A stretch of DNA of 64,000 nt from Pimelobacter simplex (GCA_016803235.1 JADCLI010000021.1:1-64000), one strand, 5' to 3'; positions 45,826-55,063 are shown, counted from the first letter of the stretch. Notes: generated by a model not told the origin, from the letters alone. Translations and numbers: made by a program.

Positions 45826-46335
45826 ATGCTCGATCTCGGACGTGGCCTCCTCGGCCGCATCATCGGTGGAGTCCTCAGCCTCGCGGTCGCCCTCGCGGCG
45901 TACTTCATCTTCTTCAAGGGGCAGGAGAAGGTGGAGGAGGCGAAGGCCCCGAAGGTCGGTGAGTGCCTGGCGGTCACCGGGACCTTCAACGCCGAGCACA
46001 CCGAGCACCCCTGCGACAGCGCCGAGGCCGACTACGAGGTCGTGGCCGACGACGGCAAGTGCGACCCCGACGCCGAGACGCCGTACAAGATCTCGCTCGG
46101 CAACGACCGCTCCAGCGGCAACGTGGCCGACCTGTGCCTGGCCCTGAACGTGGCGAAGGGCGACTGCTTCGACTACAGCGCGGAGGACAAGGTCGACTGC
46201 GCGACGACCACGGGCACCTCGACCGTGGTGAAGGTGACCCGGGTCGGCAAGGCCGGGGAGCAGTGCGCCAACCCTGCCCAGCCCCTCGAGAACAAGACCC
46301 GCGGGACCCTGTTCTGCCTGGTGCCGAACGCCTGA
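45826..46335 (+). CDS. Membrane-anchored Cys-rich protein (LppU/SCO3897-like)
   Basis: A 169-residue protein with one N-terminal helix (IIGGVLSLAVALAAYFIFF) and an extracytoplasmic part with seven Cys. Repeated motifs VGECLAVTG...C and KGDCFDYSA...DC match actinobacterial LppU/SCO3897-type proteins, where Cys pairs form disulfides. Function unknown. Followed by a GC-rich hairpin (46354-46379). Confidence 0.7.
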   Translation: MLDLGRGLLGRIIGGVLSLAVALAAYFIFFKGQEKVEEAKAPKVGECLAVTGTFNAEHTEHPCDSAEADYEVVADDGKCDPDAETPYKISLGNDRSSGNVADLCLALNVAKGDCFDYSAEDKVDCATTTGTSTVVKVTRVGKAGEQCANPAQPLENKTRGTLFCLVPNA

Positions 46336-46353
46336 GCGCGGCACCTCCAGGGA

Positions 46354-46379
46354 CGGTCGGGCCTCTCGGGGCCCGGCCG
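46354..46379 (+). terminator. Terminator hairpin before the tRNA gene
   Basis: CGGTCGGGCC pairs with GGCCCGGCCG-type sequence (one G-T pair) around a short loop, 19 bp after the LppU-like stop. Confidence 0.6.
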
Positions 46380-46441
46380 CTCCGCGACGTTGCGGACATT
46401 TGGTCCGGTACGACGCCGCGGCCCTAGGCTGGGCACCGCAA

Positions 46442-46520
46442 TCCCCGGTTGGTCTGCCGGCAGGGCCCGCCTGACTTTGAATCAGGACAAGCGACGTAGG
46501 TTCGACTCCTACCCGGGGAG
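46442..46520 (+). tRNA. tRNA with anticodon UUG (predicted tRNA-Gln)
   Basis: Acceptor stem TCCCCGG/CCGGGGA, D-arm GGTC/GGCC, anticodon stem CCTGA/TCAGG with loop CTTTGAA (anticodon TTG), a nine-base variable region, T-arm GTAGG/CCTAC with loop TTCGACT. No CCA is encoded; the discriminator is G. A promoter-like TAGGCT (46425-46430) is upstream. The 79-nt length and long variable loop are unusual for tRNA-Gln, so the identity rests on the anticodon only. Confidence 0.8.
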
Positions 46521-46548
46521 CTCATCGCCCCTTTCCGCCGCCGCGGGC

Positions 46549-46920
46549 TCACAGGTCGGTGACCCACCAGGGGGCGTCGGGTCCGGCCCGCAGGGGGACG
46601 ACGGTGAGCGCCGCGGTGCAGCACCCGGCCCTCCCAGGCCTCGGGGATGCCCCGGGTCAGGTCGACCGGGTCCACCTGCGGGCTGACCGCCGGTGACGGG
46701 CGGACTCCACGACGCGCAGGGGCAGGTCGAGGACCCGGCCCGGAGGAAGGAGCCGGCCGCGATCGCCCCGAGGAGCTGGCCTGCGGCACGCCGGCGACCA
46801 GCGTGTCGCCGACCTCGAGGTCCTCGCTGTCGAGCCGACCGGTCCGGCCGTCGCCGGGCCGTGGCCTCGACGTGGCGGACGGCTGCGTCGCGGGGCGTGG
46901 TCAGGCTGACCGCGGCAGGG
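46549..46920 (-). pseudogene. Frameshifted gene relic behind the tRNA
   Basis: This stretch lacks an intact ORF, but on the reverse strand protein-like pieces follow one another in different frames: EDLEVGDTLVAGVPQA, RVLDLPLRVVES, VDPVDLTRGIPEAWEGRVLH and, last, ALTVVPLRAGPDAPWWVTDL ending at a stop at 46549. At least two frameshifts would be needed to join them. It borders the tRNA 3' end. Product not recognised. Confidence 0.5.
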
Positions 46921-47080
46921 ACATCACCCGTCCCTCGGGCGTGAGGTACGCGCCGTCGTCGAACAGGATGACGCCGTTGCAGAGCCGGCACCAGCCCTGC
47001 TCGCTGTGGTCGGCGGTCACGTGGGCGGTGCAGCAGTCGGGGTCCCCGGCGGCCGGGCACTCGGGTGAGTGGTCACACAT
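46901..47080 (-). CDS. Small Cys-rich protein, DUF5999-like
   Basis: A 59-residue protein with six Cys in MCDHSPECPAAGDPDCC and WCRLCNGVILFDDGAYL, matching actinobacterial DUF5999 proteins (MCxHxPxCP..., QGWxLLCNGVVLF). The Cys/His pattern suggests zinc binding. ATG at 47080 has GGGAGCACGACG upstream. The function is unknown. Its 3' end overlaps the relic slightly. Confidence 0.75.
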   Translation of the reverse strand: MCDHSPECPAAGDPDCCTAHVTADHSEQGWCRLCNGVILFDDGAYLTPEGRVMSLPRSA

Positions 47081-47185
47081 CGTCGTGCTCCCTTTCGATC
47101 GTTCACTTTCCATCTCCGTGATACGCCTCATCGGCCGCAGATGCACGCGCTTTCGCCGAACTGTGGAAATCCGTCCCCCATGGTG

Positions 47186-47201
47186 GTGGGGAAAACCCCA
47201 C
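47186..47201. promoter_or_regulatory. Dyad upstream of the ABC exporter operon
   Basis: GTGGGG-AAAA-CCCCAC is a 16-bp inverted repeat 87 bp before the ATP-binding gene. A regulator-binding site is possible. The rest of the 207-bp gap shows nothing else. Confidence 0.35.
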
Positions 47202-47287
47202 TCCCGATCGGCAGGCCAGGCCCATCGAGCGCGGCGCCCGTGGTTCCTAGCGTCGGAGGCACCAGATCCCGCACTCCAGGAGCAGCC

Positions 47288-48028
47288 ATGTCCGACACCG
47301 CGCTCGAGGTCCAGGACCTCACCCGTACCTACGGCTCCGGCGACAACACCGTCGCCGCGCTCGCCGGCATCGACCTCGCCTTCCGGCGGGGTACCTTCAC
47401 CGCCGTGATGGGGCCGTCCGGCTCCGGCAAGTCGACCTTCCTGTCCTGCGCCGCCGGACTGGACCGCCCGACCCGCGGGCGGGTGCTGGTCGGCGGCACG
47501 GACGTCACCGACTGGGACGAGGAGCGACGTACCCGGCTGCGCCGCGAGCGGATCGGATTCGTCTTCCAGGGCTTCCACCTGCTGCCGTACCTCTCGGCCG
47601 TCGAGAACGTCGGCCTGCCCAGCCGGCTCGCCGGCAAGCGCGTCGACCGCGAGCGGGTGCGGCAGCTGCTCGACCGGGTCGGGCTCGCCGACCGGGCGCA
47701 CCACCTGCCGGGCAGCCTCTCCGGCGGGCAGCAGCAGCGGGTCGCGATCGCCCGGGCGCTGCTCACCGCGCCCGACGTCCTGCTCGCCGACGAGCCCACC
47801 GGCGCCCTCGACTCGGCCACCGCGCGCCAGGTCCTCGGGGTGCTGCGCGGCAGTGTCGCCGACCTCGGCCAGACCGTGGTGATGGTGACCCACGACCCGG
47901 TCGCGGCGTCGTACGCCGACGAGGTGGTCTTCCTCGTCGACGGCCGGGTCGCGGGCCGGATGGCCCACCCCACCGCCGACGCCGTCGCCGGGCAGATGGC
48001 CCACCTCGACGAGCTGGTGTCGGCATGA
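47288..48028 (+). CDS. ABC transporter ATP-binding protein (LolD/MacB-like)
   Basis: A 246-residue ATPase of the exporter-type MacB/LolD group: Walker A GPSGSGKST, signature LSGGQQQRVAIARAL, Walker B VLLADEPTGALDS, Q-loop FQGFHLL. It partners the FtsX-like permease that overlaps its 3' end by 4 nt. Such systems export peptides or lipoproteins, or sense antimicrobials. First gene of a four-gene operon with a two-component system. Confidence 0.92.
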   Translation: MSDTALEVQDLTRTYGSGDNTVAALAGIDLAFRRGTFTAVMGPSGSGKSTFLSCAAGLDRPTRGRVLVGGTDVTDWDEERRTRLRRERIGFVFQGFHLLPYLSAVENVGLPSRLAGKRVDRERVRQLLDRVGLADRAHHLPGSLSGGQQQRVAIARALLTAPDVLLADEPTGALDSATARQVLGVLRGSVADLGQTVVMVTHDPVAASYADEVVFLVDGRVAGRMAHPTADAVAGQMAHLDELVSA

Positions 48029-49350
48029 GCGCCGCGATGAGCGGCCTGGCCCTGCGCAGCCTGCGCCACCGGCCGAGGGCCGCCGTCGCCACCTTCCTGG
48101 CGGTCCTGCTCGGCACGCTGCTGATCGGCTCCTTCGCCACGCTGGCGGAGTCCTCGGGCTCCGCGTCCGGCGCCGACGCCGACACCCTGGTCATCCTCGG
48201 CGCCGTCGTCGGCGGGTGGGGCTCGGTCATCGTGCTCTTCTCGGTCGCCTCGACCGTCGGGATCACCACCACCCAACGCGCCACCGAGATCGGCCTGCTG
48301 CGCACCATCGGGGCCACGCCCCGCCAGGCCCGCCGGTTGATCGCCCGCGAGACCGGCGCGATCGCCGTCGCCGCTGCCGTCCTCGGCGCCCTGCTCGCCG
48401 CCGTGGGCGGCCGCGCGCTCTTCGAGCTGATCCGGTCCGGCGGGCTGGTCTCCGAGCGCACGGAGCACGATGCCGGGCCGGTCTCGGTCGCGGGCGCCGC
48501 GCTCCTCGTCCTCCTGGTCTCCGCCGTCGCCGCGGGCGTCGCCGCCCGTCGCGCGACCCGCGGCCCCGCCGCGGTCGTGGCCCGCGAGAGCGCCGGTGAG
48601 CAGGGCCGGATGCGGTGGTGGCGGGTCGCGATCGCGCTGCTGCTGATCGGGTACGGCCTCGCGATGGCCGTCCTCACCATCACGGTGACCGCCCACGACA
48701 CCGACCCGTACGCCGCGATGTCGACCAGTGGCTCCAGCTCGATCCTCGTCGGCGTCGGCCTGGCCGTCCTCGCGCCGGTCCTGCTGCGGTGGGGCGCCGG
48801 CCCGGTGCGCCTGCTGGCCGGTACGTCGGCGACGGCGCACCTGGCGTCGTACAACACCCTCCGTCGGGCGCACCTGCTCGCCGGCGTGCTCGCCCCCGTC
48901 GTGGTGCTCACCTCGGCCGCCGTCGGGACCCTGATGCTCGTCGACATCGACCAGCGCACCCTGCCGGGCGGCACCGCGGACAGCGACACGATCAACCTGC
49001 TCAACAACGTCGTCGTCGGCATGGTGTCGCTGTTCGCCGCGATCATGGTGGTCAACGCGTTCGTCGCCACGATCGCGCACCGCCGCGAGGAGCTCCACCG
49101 GCTGCGGCTGCTGGGCGCCACGCCCCACCAGGTCCGCGGATCGGTGGTCGCGGAGGCCGGGGTCGTCGCCGTCGTCGGCGTCGTGCTCGGGACCCTGGCC
49201 GCCCTCACCACGGTCGTCCCGTTCGCGGTCGCCCGGCACGAGGGCGTGGTCCCGGACGGTGGCCTGTGGCTGGCGCCCGCCGTGGTCGCCGGGGTCGTCG
49301 CGCTCACCGTGGGCTCGGCGCGCGGGGCGGTCCGGGGCGCCGTCCGGTGA
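48025..49350 (+). CDS. FtsX-like ABC permease
   Basis: A 441-residue permease with eight to ten helices and the FtsX core near TLVILGAVVGGWGSVIVLFS and ITTTQRATEIGLLRTIGATP. A duplicated core near the C-terminus (MVVNAFVATIAHRREELHRL) is seen in this branch. It overlaps both neighbours by 4 nt. Likely exports a cell-envelope-active peptide sensed by the downstream kinase. Confidence 0.9.
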   Translation: MSAAMSGLALRSLRHRPRAAVATFLAVLLGTLLIGSFATLAESSGSASGADADTLVILGAVVGGWGSVIVLFSVASTVGITTTQRATEIGLLRTIGATPRQARRLIARETGAIAVAAAVLGALLAAVGGRALFELIRSGGLVSERTEHDAGPVSVAGAALLVLLVSAVAAGVAARRATRGPAAVVARESAGEQGRMRWWRVAIALLLIGYGLAMAVLTITVTAHDTDPYAAMSTSGSSSILVGVGLAVLAPVLLRWGAGPVRLLAGTSATAHLASYNTLRRAHLLAGVLAPVVVLTSAAVGTLMLVDIDQRTLPGGTADSDTINLLNNVVVGMVSLFAAIMVVNAFVATIAHRREELHRLRLLGATPHQVRGSVVAEAGVVAVVGVVLGTLAALTTVVPFAVARHEGVVPDGGLWLAPAVVAGVVALTVGSARGAVRGAVR

Positions 49351-50558
49351 CAGACTGGCCCGCGATGGACGCCACGGTCACGGTCGACGCACTGACGCAG
49401 CGGCTGCGGCTGACGCTGCTCTCCGCCGGGTACGCCGTGTCCTTCGTCCCCTCGCTGGCGCTGGCGATCCTCACCCTGCTCTCCGTGCCGCTCGGGCTCG
49501 CCGGCGTCGGCTTCGTGCTGGCGCTGGCCGCGGTCCCGGCCACCGCGGCGCTGACCGCGGTCCACCGCCGGCTCAGCGGCCGGCTGCTGGGGGAGAGCAT
49601 CACGGCGTCGTACGCGCCCGCCCGCGGGGCCGCACTGGTGCGGCCGGCGTACTGGCTGCGGGACCCGGCGCGGTGGCGCGACTTCGGGTTCCTGTGCTTC
49701 TCGGCCACCGGCGGCTTCGTGATGTCGCTGGTCCCGGTCGCGCTGCTGACGACCCCGATCACCTGGGTGATCCTCGCGTTCACCGCGGGGGACTGGATGT
49801 GGGTGCTCATGGTGCTCTTCACCGGCCCCCTGCTGCTGACCTGGTGGGTCACCACCGACCCACTGGTCCACGCTCGCGCCCGGGCCGAGCGCGCCCTCCT
49901 CGGCCACGGGCGGGTCGCCGAGCTCGAGGAGCGGGTCGGGCAGGTCGAGGAGTCCCGGGCCGAGACGCTCGACCACTCCGCCGCCGAGGTACGCCGCATC
50001 GAGCGCGACCTGCACGACGGCGCCCAGGCCAGGATCGCGTCGGTGGGGATGAGCGTCGGGCTCGCGGAGAAGCTGCTCCAGACCGACCCCGAGGCCGCCG
50101 CCGCGCTGCTGCGCGAGGCGCGCGAGACCACGATGGACGCCCTCGACGACCTGCGCTCGGTCGTCCGCGGCATCCACCCGCCGGTGCTCGCGGACCGCGG
50201 CCTGGCCGGTGCGATCGAGGCGCTGGCGCTCGCGCTGCCGGTCCCGGTGGCGGTGGCGGTCGACGTACCCCGCCTGCCGGCGCCCGTCGAGTCCGCCGCC
50301 TACTTCGCCGTCGCCGAGTGCCTCGCCAACACCGTCAAGCACGCGGCCGCGAGCCGCGCCTGGGTGACGGGGACCTACGACGACGGTCGGCTGCGCCTGG
50401 TCGCCGGCGACGACGGCCGCGGTGGCGCCGACCCCCGCGGCTCCGGGCTCGCCGGGGTCGCGCGCCGGCTCGGCGCCTTCGACGGCACCCTCGTCGTCGA
50501 CAGTCCCACCGGTGGGCCCACCACGGCCCGGATGGAGCTGCCGTGCCCGACCACGTGA
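49347..50558 (+). CDS. NarL-type sensor histidine kinase
   Basis: A 403-residue kinase of the HisKA_3 type: about six N-terminal helices including a sensor membrane region, the H-box RRIERDLHDGAQARI with the phosphorylated His, and the ATPase segments ECLANTVKHA and GDDGRGGADPRGSGL. GTGA overlap with the permease. It phosphorylates the LuxR-type regulator downstream, and probably responds to the ABC pump's substrate. Confidence 0.92.
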   Translation: MTDWPAMDATVTVDALTQRLRLTLLSAGYAVSFVPSLALAILTLLSVPLGLAGVGFVLALAAVPATAALTAVHRRLSGRLLGESITASYAPARGAALVRPAYWLRDPARWRDFGFLCFSATGGFVMSLVPVALLTTPITWVILAFTAGDWMWVLMVLFTGPLLLTWWVTTDPLVHARARAERALLGHGRVAELEERVGQVEESRAETLDHSAAEVRRIERDLHDGAQARIASVGMSVGLAEKLLQTDPEAAAALLREARETTMDALDDLRSVVRGIHPPVLADRGLAGAIEALALALPVPVAVAVDVPRLPAPVESAAYFAVAECLANTVKHAAASRAWVTGTYDDGRLRLVAGDDGRGGADPRGSGLAGVARRLGAFDGTLVVDSPTGGPTTARMELPCPTT

Positions 50559-51205
50559 CCGGACTGAGAGCCGTGCTCGCCGAGGACCAGGCGCTGCTGC
50601 GCGTGGGTCTCACCCGGATCCTCGAGTCGGGTGGGATCTCGGTCGTCGAGGCCGTGGGCGACGCGCCCTCGCTGGCCCGGGCGCTGGCCCGCGACGACAT
50701 CGACATCGCGGTGGTCGACGTACGCCTCCCGCCGACGCACACCACGGAGGGCCTGGAGGCCGCGACCACCGTGCGGGCGGCGCGACGGGCGTTCCCGGTG
50801 CTGGTCCTCAGCCAGTGGGTGGAGCCGATCTACGCCCGCGACCTGCTGGCCGGGGGAGAGGGAGCGATCGGGTACCTGCTCAAGGACCGGGTCGCCGACG
50901 TCGACGGCTTCCTCGCCGCCGTCCACCAGGTCGCCTCGGGCGGCACGGTGCTCGACCCGGAGGTGGTCGCCACCCTCGTCTCGGCGCGGTCGCGACCCCT
51001 GGACCGGCTCACCGACCGCGAGCGGGAGGTGCTCACCCTGATGGGCGAGGGCCGTTCGAACGCCGCGATCGCCGCCCGGCTGGTCGTCACCGAGAAGGCG
51101 GTCGGCAAGCACATCAACAACATCTTCACCAAGCTGGACCTGCCCCAGGCCGCCGACGACAACCGCCGGGTCCTGGCCGTGCTGGCCTGGCTCGACGGAC
51201 GCTGA
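50555..51205 (+). CDS. LuxR-type response regulator
   Basis: A 216-residue NarL/LuxR regulator: acidic AEDQALLR, phosphoacceptor Asp in VVDVRLPP, Lys in YLLKDRV, and the helix-turn-helix LTDREREVLTLMGEGRSNAA with EKAVGKHINNIFTKL. GTGA overlap with the kinase. Probably controls the ABC operon. An alternative GTG lies 12 bp earlier. Confidence 0.92.
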   Translation: MTGLRAVLAEDQALLRVGLTRILESGGISVVEAVGDAPSLARALARDDIDIAVVDVRLPPTHTTEGLEAATTVRAARRAFPVLVLSQWVEPIYARDLLAGGEGAIGYLLKDRVADVDGFLAAVHQVASGGTVLDPEVVATLVSARSRPLDRLTDREREVLTLMGEGRSNAAIAARLVVTEKAVGKHINNIFTKLDLPQAADDNRRVLAVLAWLDGR

Positions 51206-51271
51206 CGCGGCCCACCCGCACGGCGCCGGTCCGGCCGTCTCCTTCGTCCCGGCGGTCGTTAGGGTGACCGG

Positions 51272-52765
51272 GTGACCGACCAGCTCACCGTCATCGTCCT
51301 CGCCGCCGGCGGCGGCACCCGCATGAAGTCGAAGACCCCGAAGGTCCTCCACCGCATCGGCGGGCGCAGCATGATCGGTCACGTCCTGACGGCCGTGGCG
51401 GCCCTCGAGCCGGCCCGGGTGGTCACCGTGATCGGCCACCAGCGCGAGCTGGTCGGCCCCCACGTCAGCGAGCTGCGTCCGGAGAGCGTGCTCGCGGTCC
51501 AGGCCGAGCAGCTCGGCACCGGGCACGCCGTGCGGATCGCGCTCGAGGCACTCGACGACGCGCCCCGCGAGGGCACCGTCCTGGTCGCGTACGGCGACAC
51601 CCCGCTCCTCGAGGGTGCCACCCTGCGGGCGTTCACCGCGTCGCACCGCGACGCCGGGGCCGCGGTCAGCATCCTCAGCGGGGTCGTCGCCAATCCCTTC
51701 GGGTACGGCCGGATCGTGCGCGACGACACCGGTGTCGTGCAGGCGATCGTCGAGGAGAAGGACGCCTCGGAGACCGAGCGCGCGATCACCGAGATCAACT
51801 CGGGGATCCTCGCCTTCGACGCCGCCTTCCTCGCCAAGGCCATCGGCCGGATCGGCAACGACAACGCCAAGGGCGAGTACTACCTCACCGACGCCGTGGG
51901 ACTGGCCCGCGAGGCCGGCCTGGTCGTCACCGCCCATCCCGTCGACGACGCCCTGCAGACCGAGGGAGCCAACGACCGCGCCCAGCTGGCCGAGCTCGGT
52001 CGCGAGCTCAACCGCCGCATCGTCACCCGCTGGATGAGGGACGGGGTGAGCGTCATGGACCCGGCGACCACCTGGATCGACGCCGACGTCGTGCTCGCCC
52101 CCGACGTGACCGTCCTCCCCGGCACCCAGCTGCTCGGCGCGACCGTGGTCGCCGAGGACGCCGTGGTCGGCCCGGACACCACGCTCGAGGACTGCGAGGT
52201 CGGCGCCGGTGCGCGCGTCGTACGCACCCACGGTCAGCTCGCGGTCGTCGGCGCCGGCGCCTCGGTCGGCCCGTTCGCGTACCTGCGCCCCGGCACCCTC
52301 CTCGGCGCCGACGGCAAGATCGGCACCTTCGTCGAGACCAAGAACGCGCAGATCGGCGACGGCGCCAAGGTCCCGCACCTGTCGTACGTCGGCGACGCCG
52401 AGATCGGCGAGGGCAGCAACATCGGCGCCGGCACGATCTTCGCCAACTACGACGGCGTCAACAAGCACCGCACGACCGTCGGCAAGCAGGCGAGGACCGG
52501 CTCCAACAACACCTTCGTCGCGCCGGTCTCGATCGGGGACGGCGCCTCGACCGGCGGCGGCACCGTCGTACGGCGCAACGTCCCGGCCGGTGCGCTCGCC
52601 GTCAGCGCCTCGCCCCAGCGCAATCTCGACGGGTGGGTGGCCTCGCACCGGGCCGGCACCGCGCAGGCAGCGGCCGCGGAGGCCGCTGTGGCGGGCGCCA
52701 CGGATGAACAGTCCGAAAACGGACCCGGACTTGGGGACGACCCCGCCGAGCGGGCAGAATCCTAG
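51272..52765 (+). CDS. glmU: Bifunctional UDP-GlcNAc pyrophosphorylase/GlcN-1-P acetyltransferase
   Basis: A 497-residue GlmU that makes UDP-GlcNAc for peptidoglycan, mycothiol and wall glycans. The N-terminal nucleotidyltransferase has LAAGGGTRMKSKTPKVLH; the C-terminal left-handed beta helix carries the hexapeptide repeats and the acetyl-CoA region ANYDGVNKHRTTVGK and SNNTFVAPVSIG. A TAGGGT box ends 6 nt before the GTG. The C-terminal 40 residues are acidic and disordered. Confidence 0.96.
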   Translation: MTDQLTVIVLAAGGGTRMKSKTPKVLHRIGGRSMIGHVLTAVAALEPARVVTVIGHQRELVGPHVSELRPESVLAVQAEQLGTGHAVRIALEALDDAPREGTVLVAYGDTPLLEGATLRAFTASHRDAGAAVSILSGVVANPFGYGRIVRDDTGVVQAIVEEKDASETERAITEINSGILAFDAAFLAKAIGRIGNDNAKGEYYLTDAVGLAREAGLVVTAHPVDDALQTEGANDRAQLAELGRELNRRIVTRWMRDGVSVMDPATTWIDADVVLAPDVTVLPGTQLLGATVVAEDAVVGPDTTLEDCEVGAGARVVRTHGQLAVVGAGASVGPFAYLRPGTLLGADGKIGTFVETKNAQIGDGAKVPHLSYVGDAEIGEGSNIGAGTIFANYDGVNKHRTTVGKQARTGSNNTFVAPVSIGDGASTGGGTVVRRNVPAGALAVSASPQRNLDGWVASHRAGTAQAAAAEAAVAGATDEQSENGPGLGDDPAERAES

Positions 52766-52799
52766 GTACCACCTTCGCCGACCAGGGGGAGCCACGCGC

Positions 52800-53780
52800 G
52801 TGAGCGGTCTGAAGCGGACGACCGAGAAGAACCTGATGGTCTTCTCCGGACGAGCACACCCCGAGCTGGCCGACGAGGTCGCTCAGATCCTCGACCAGGC
52901 GCTCGTGCCGACGTCGGCCTACGAGTTCGCCAACGGCGAGATCTACGTCCGCTACGAGGAGTCCGTCCGCGGCTGCGACGCCTTCGTGATCCAGAGCCAC
53001 ACCACTCCGATCAACGAGTGGATCATGGAGCACCTGATCATGGTCGACGCGCTCAAGCGCGCCTCCGCCAAGCGGATCACCGTGGTCATGCCCTTCTGGG
53101 GCTACAGCCGCCAGGACAAGAAGCACCGCGGCCGCGAGCCGATCTCGGCCCGCCTGATGGCCGACATGTTCAAGACCGCGGGCGCCGACCGGATCATCAC
53201 CGTCGACCTGCACGCCGACCAGCTGCAGGGCTTCTTCGACGGTCCTGTCGACCACCTGATGGCGCTGCCGGTGCTCACCGACTACATCAAGCAGAAGTAC
53301 GGCGACCAGCCGCTCGCCGTCGTCTCGCCCGACGCCGGCCGGATCAAGGTCGCGGAGCGCTGGTCCGCCCGCCTCGACGGCGCGCCGCTGGCCTTCATCC
53401 ACAAGACCCGCCGCACCGACGTCGCCAACGAGGTGGTCGCCAACCGGGTCGTCGGTGACGTCAGGGGCCGCATGTGCGTGCTGACCGACGACATGATCGA
53501 CACCGGCGGCACGATCGTGAAGGCCGCCGAGGCGCTCATGGCCGAGGGCGCCGCGGGCGTCATCATCGCCGCGACCCACGCGATCCTCTCCGACCCCGCG
53601 GTGGACCGGCTGAAGAACTGCTCGGCCACCGAGGTCGTCATCACCAACACGCTGCCCGTGCCGTCCGAGAAGCAGTTCGACAAGCTGACCACGCTGTCGA
53701 TCGCGCCGCTCGTCGCCCGGGCCATCCGTGAGGTGTTCGAGGACGGCTCCGTGACGTCGATGTTCGACGGACATGCGTAG
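52800..53780 (+). CDS. prs: Ribose-phosphate pyrophosphokinase
   Basis: A 326-residue PRPP synthetase. The signature VVSPDAGRIKVAERWSARL and the PRPP-binding loop VLTDDMIDTGGTIVKAA are intact; the flexible-loop PFWGYSRQDKKHRGREPIS carries the conserved Arg and Lys. It supplies PRPP for nucleotides, His and Trp. The GTG at 52800 has AGGGGGA upstream. It follows glmU by 34 bp; the glmU-prs order is common in actinobacteria. Confidence 0.97.
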   Translation: MSGLKRTTEKNLMVFSGRAHPELADEVAQILDQALVPTSAYEFANGEIYVRYEESVRGCDAFVIQSHTTPINEWIMEHLIMVDALKRASAKRITVVMPFWGYSRQDKKHRGREPISARLMADMFKTAGADRIITVDLHADQLQGFFDGPVDHLMALPVLTDYIKQKYGDQPLAVVSPDAGRIKVAERWSARLDGAPLAFIHKTRRTDVANEVVANRVVGDVRGRMCVLTDDMIDTGGTIVKAAEALMAEGAAGVIIAATHAILSDPAVDRLKNCSATEVVITNTLPVPSEKQFDKLTTLSIAPLVARAIREVFEDGSVTSMFDGHA

Positions 53781-53802
53781 TTAACGGCGTTCACGAATTG
53801 CT

Positions 53803-53822
53803 GCGGTTTGGGACCAAACCGC
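53803..53822. terminator. Terminator of the glmU-prs operon
   Basis: GCGGTTTG and CAAACCGC form an 8-bp stem (extendable by a G-C pair) with a GGAC loop, 23 bp after the prs stop and before the convergent ATPase gene. Confidence 0.65.
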
Positions 53823-53881
53823 GACGACACGCCGCACGAGCCTGCGGTTGGTGCCCAATCGGTGACCGTTGAGCGGCCGGC

Positions 53882-55048
53882 TCACGCGTCGTCGAGGGAG
53901 CGCACGAAGGCCCCGAAGCCGGGGAGCGTGAACCGCACCAGGCCGTGACCGACCGGCTCGATCACGCCCTTCTCGATCAGCCGCTCCCGGGGGACGCTGA
54001 TGGCGCGCGAGTCGACGCCCATGCCGGCGGCGATCGCAGCCCGGGTGACGTTGCCGTCGCCGGCGGCGGCCATCGCGGCGAGGAAGCGCTGCTCCAGGCG
54101 TGAGGCCGCGCCCCACCGGGCGCGGTGCATGGCGGTGAGCTGGTCGCGGGCCACGGGCAGGCCGCGCTTGACGTGGGCGAGGGTCAGCCGGGTGCCGGTG
54201 CCGGGGTCGGCGGCGTCCCAGGTGGTGGAGCCGAGGAGCTGGAGCAGGTACGGGTAGCCGCGTGACTCGGTGACGACGGCGGCCAGGGCGCCGTCGGTCC
54301 ACGCCACTCCCTCGGCCTCGGCGGGCGCGACGAGGGCGGCGCGGGCGTCGTCGTCGGAGAGGACGTCGAGCGAGACGAAGGTGCTGCGCTCGCCGAAGGT
54401 CGCGGCGCGGGTCAGGGCCTCGGGGGTGACCGGGAGGCCGGCGGCGACGGTGGCGAGCGGGTTCTCGGTGCGCTCGCCGTCGAGGTTCTGCAGGGTGTTG
54501 AGCAGGACCGACATCTCGTCGGCCGACGCGGTGTGCAGCTCGTCGAGCAGCAGGAACAGCCCGGCGCCGCCGTGGGCGCGGACCGACGCCGCAGCGTCGT
54601 GGAGCAGTGACTCCAGCATCCCGATCGCTGCGTGCGGGGGAGGGGTCGGCGCCTCCCTGCGGGCCACCTCGGCCTGCACCTTCGCGCCGGGTACGCCGAC
54701 CTCGACGGTGAGCCGCTCGAGCTGCCCGCGCCACCGGTTCCCCGTCGGGACGGCGTCCGCGCGCTCGAGTGCCCGCGCGACGCTGTGGGCGATCGCCGAG
54801 AGGACGGGCTGCTGCCGGGAGCAGGCCACCCACGCGGTCACGAAGCCCGACTCGACGGCGCCCCGCTGGGCGGCGCGCAGCAGTGACGTCTTGCCGATGC
54901 CGCGGGGCGCGTGGAAGACCATGAGCGGGCCACCGAGCTCGCCGTACGTCGCGACCCGGGCCAGCAGGCCCTCGATCCGGCGCATCTCCACGGCCCTTCC
55001 GGCGAGGATCCGGGGGACCTGGCCGGGGGTGTAAGGGTTGCTCGGCAT
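53882..55048 (-). CDS. AAA-type ATPase (ORC/STAND-like)
   Basis: A 388-residue ATPase: Walker A APRGIGKTSLL (about residues 48-58), Walker B LFLLLDELHTAS, and a Sensor-1-like region LPVTPEALTR. The C-terminal 80 residues form a winged-helix-like region (RAAIAAGMGVDSRAISVPRE). It resembles the nucleotide-binding part of ORC/Cdc6- or STAND-type proteins but has no repeat sensor domain. It could be a regulator or a DNA-metabolism factor. A 41-bp palindrome precedes its start; GGGAGG is its ribosome binding site. Confidence 0.78.
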   Translation of the reverse strand: MPSNPYTPGQVPRILAGRAVEMRRIEGLLARVATYGELGGPLMVFHAPRGIGKTSLLRAAQRGAVESGFVTAWVACSRQQPVLSAIAHSVARALERADAVPTGNRWRGQLERLTVEVGVPGAKVQAEVARREAPTPPPHAAIGMLESLLHDAAASVRAHGGAGLFLLLDELHTASADEMSVLLNTLQNLDGERTENPLATVAAGLPVTPEALTRAATFGERSTFVSLDVLSDDDARAALVAPAEAEGVAWTDGALAAVVTESRGYPYLLQLLGSTTWDAADPGTGTRLTLAHVKRGLPVARDQLTAMHRARWGAASRLEQRFLAAMAAAGDGNVTRAAIAAGMGVDSRAISVPRERLIEKGVIEPVGHGLVRFTLPGFGAFVRSLDDA

Positions 55049-55063
55049 GCGGCCTCCCGCGCG

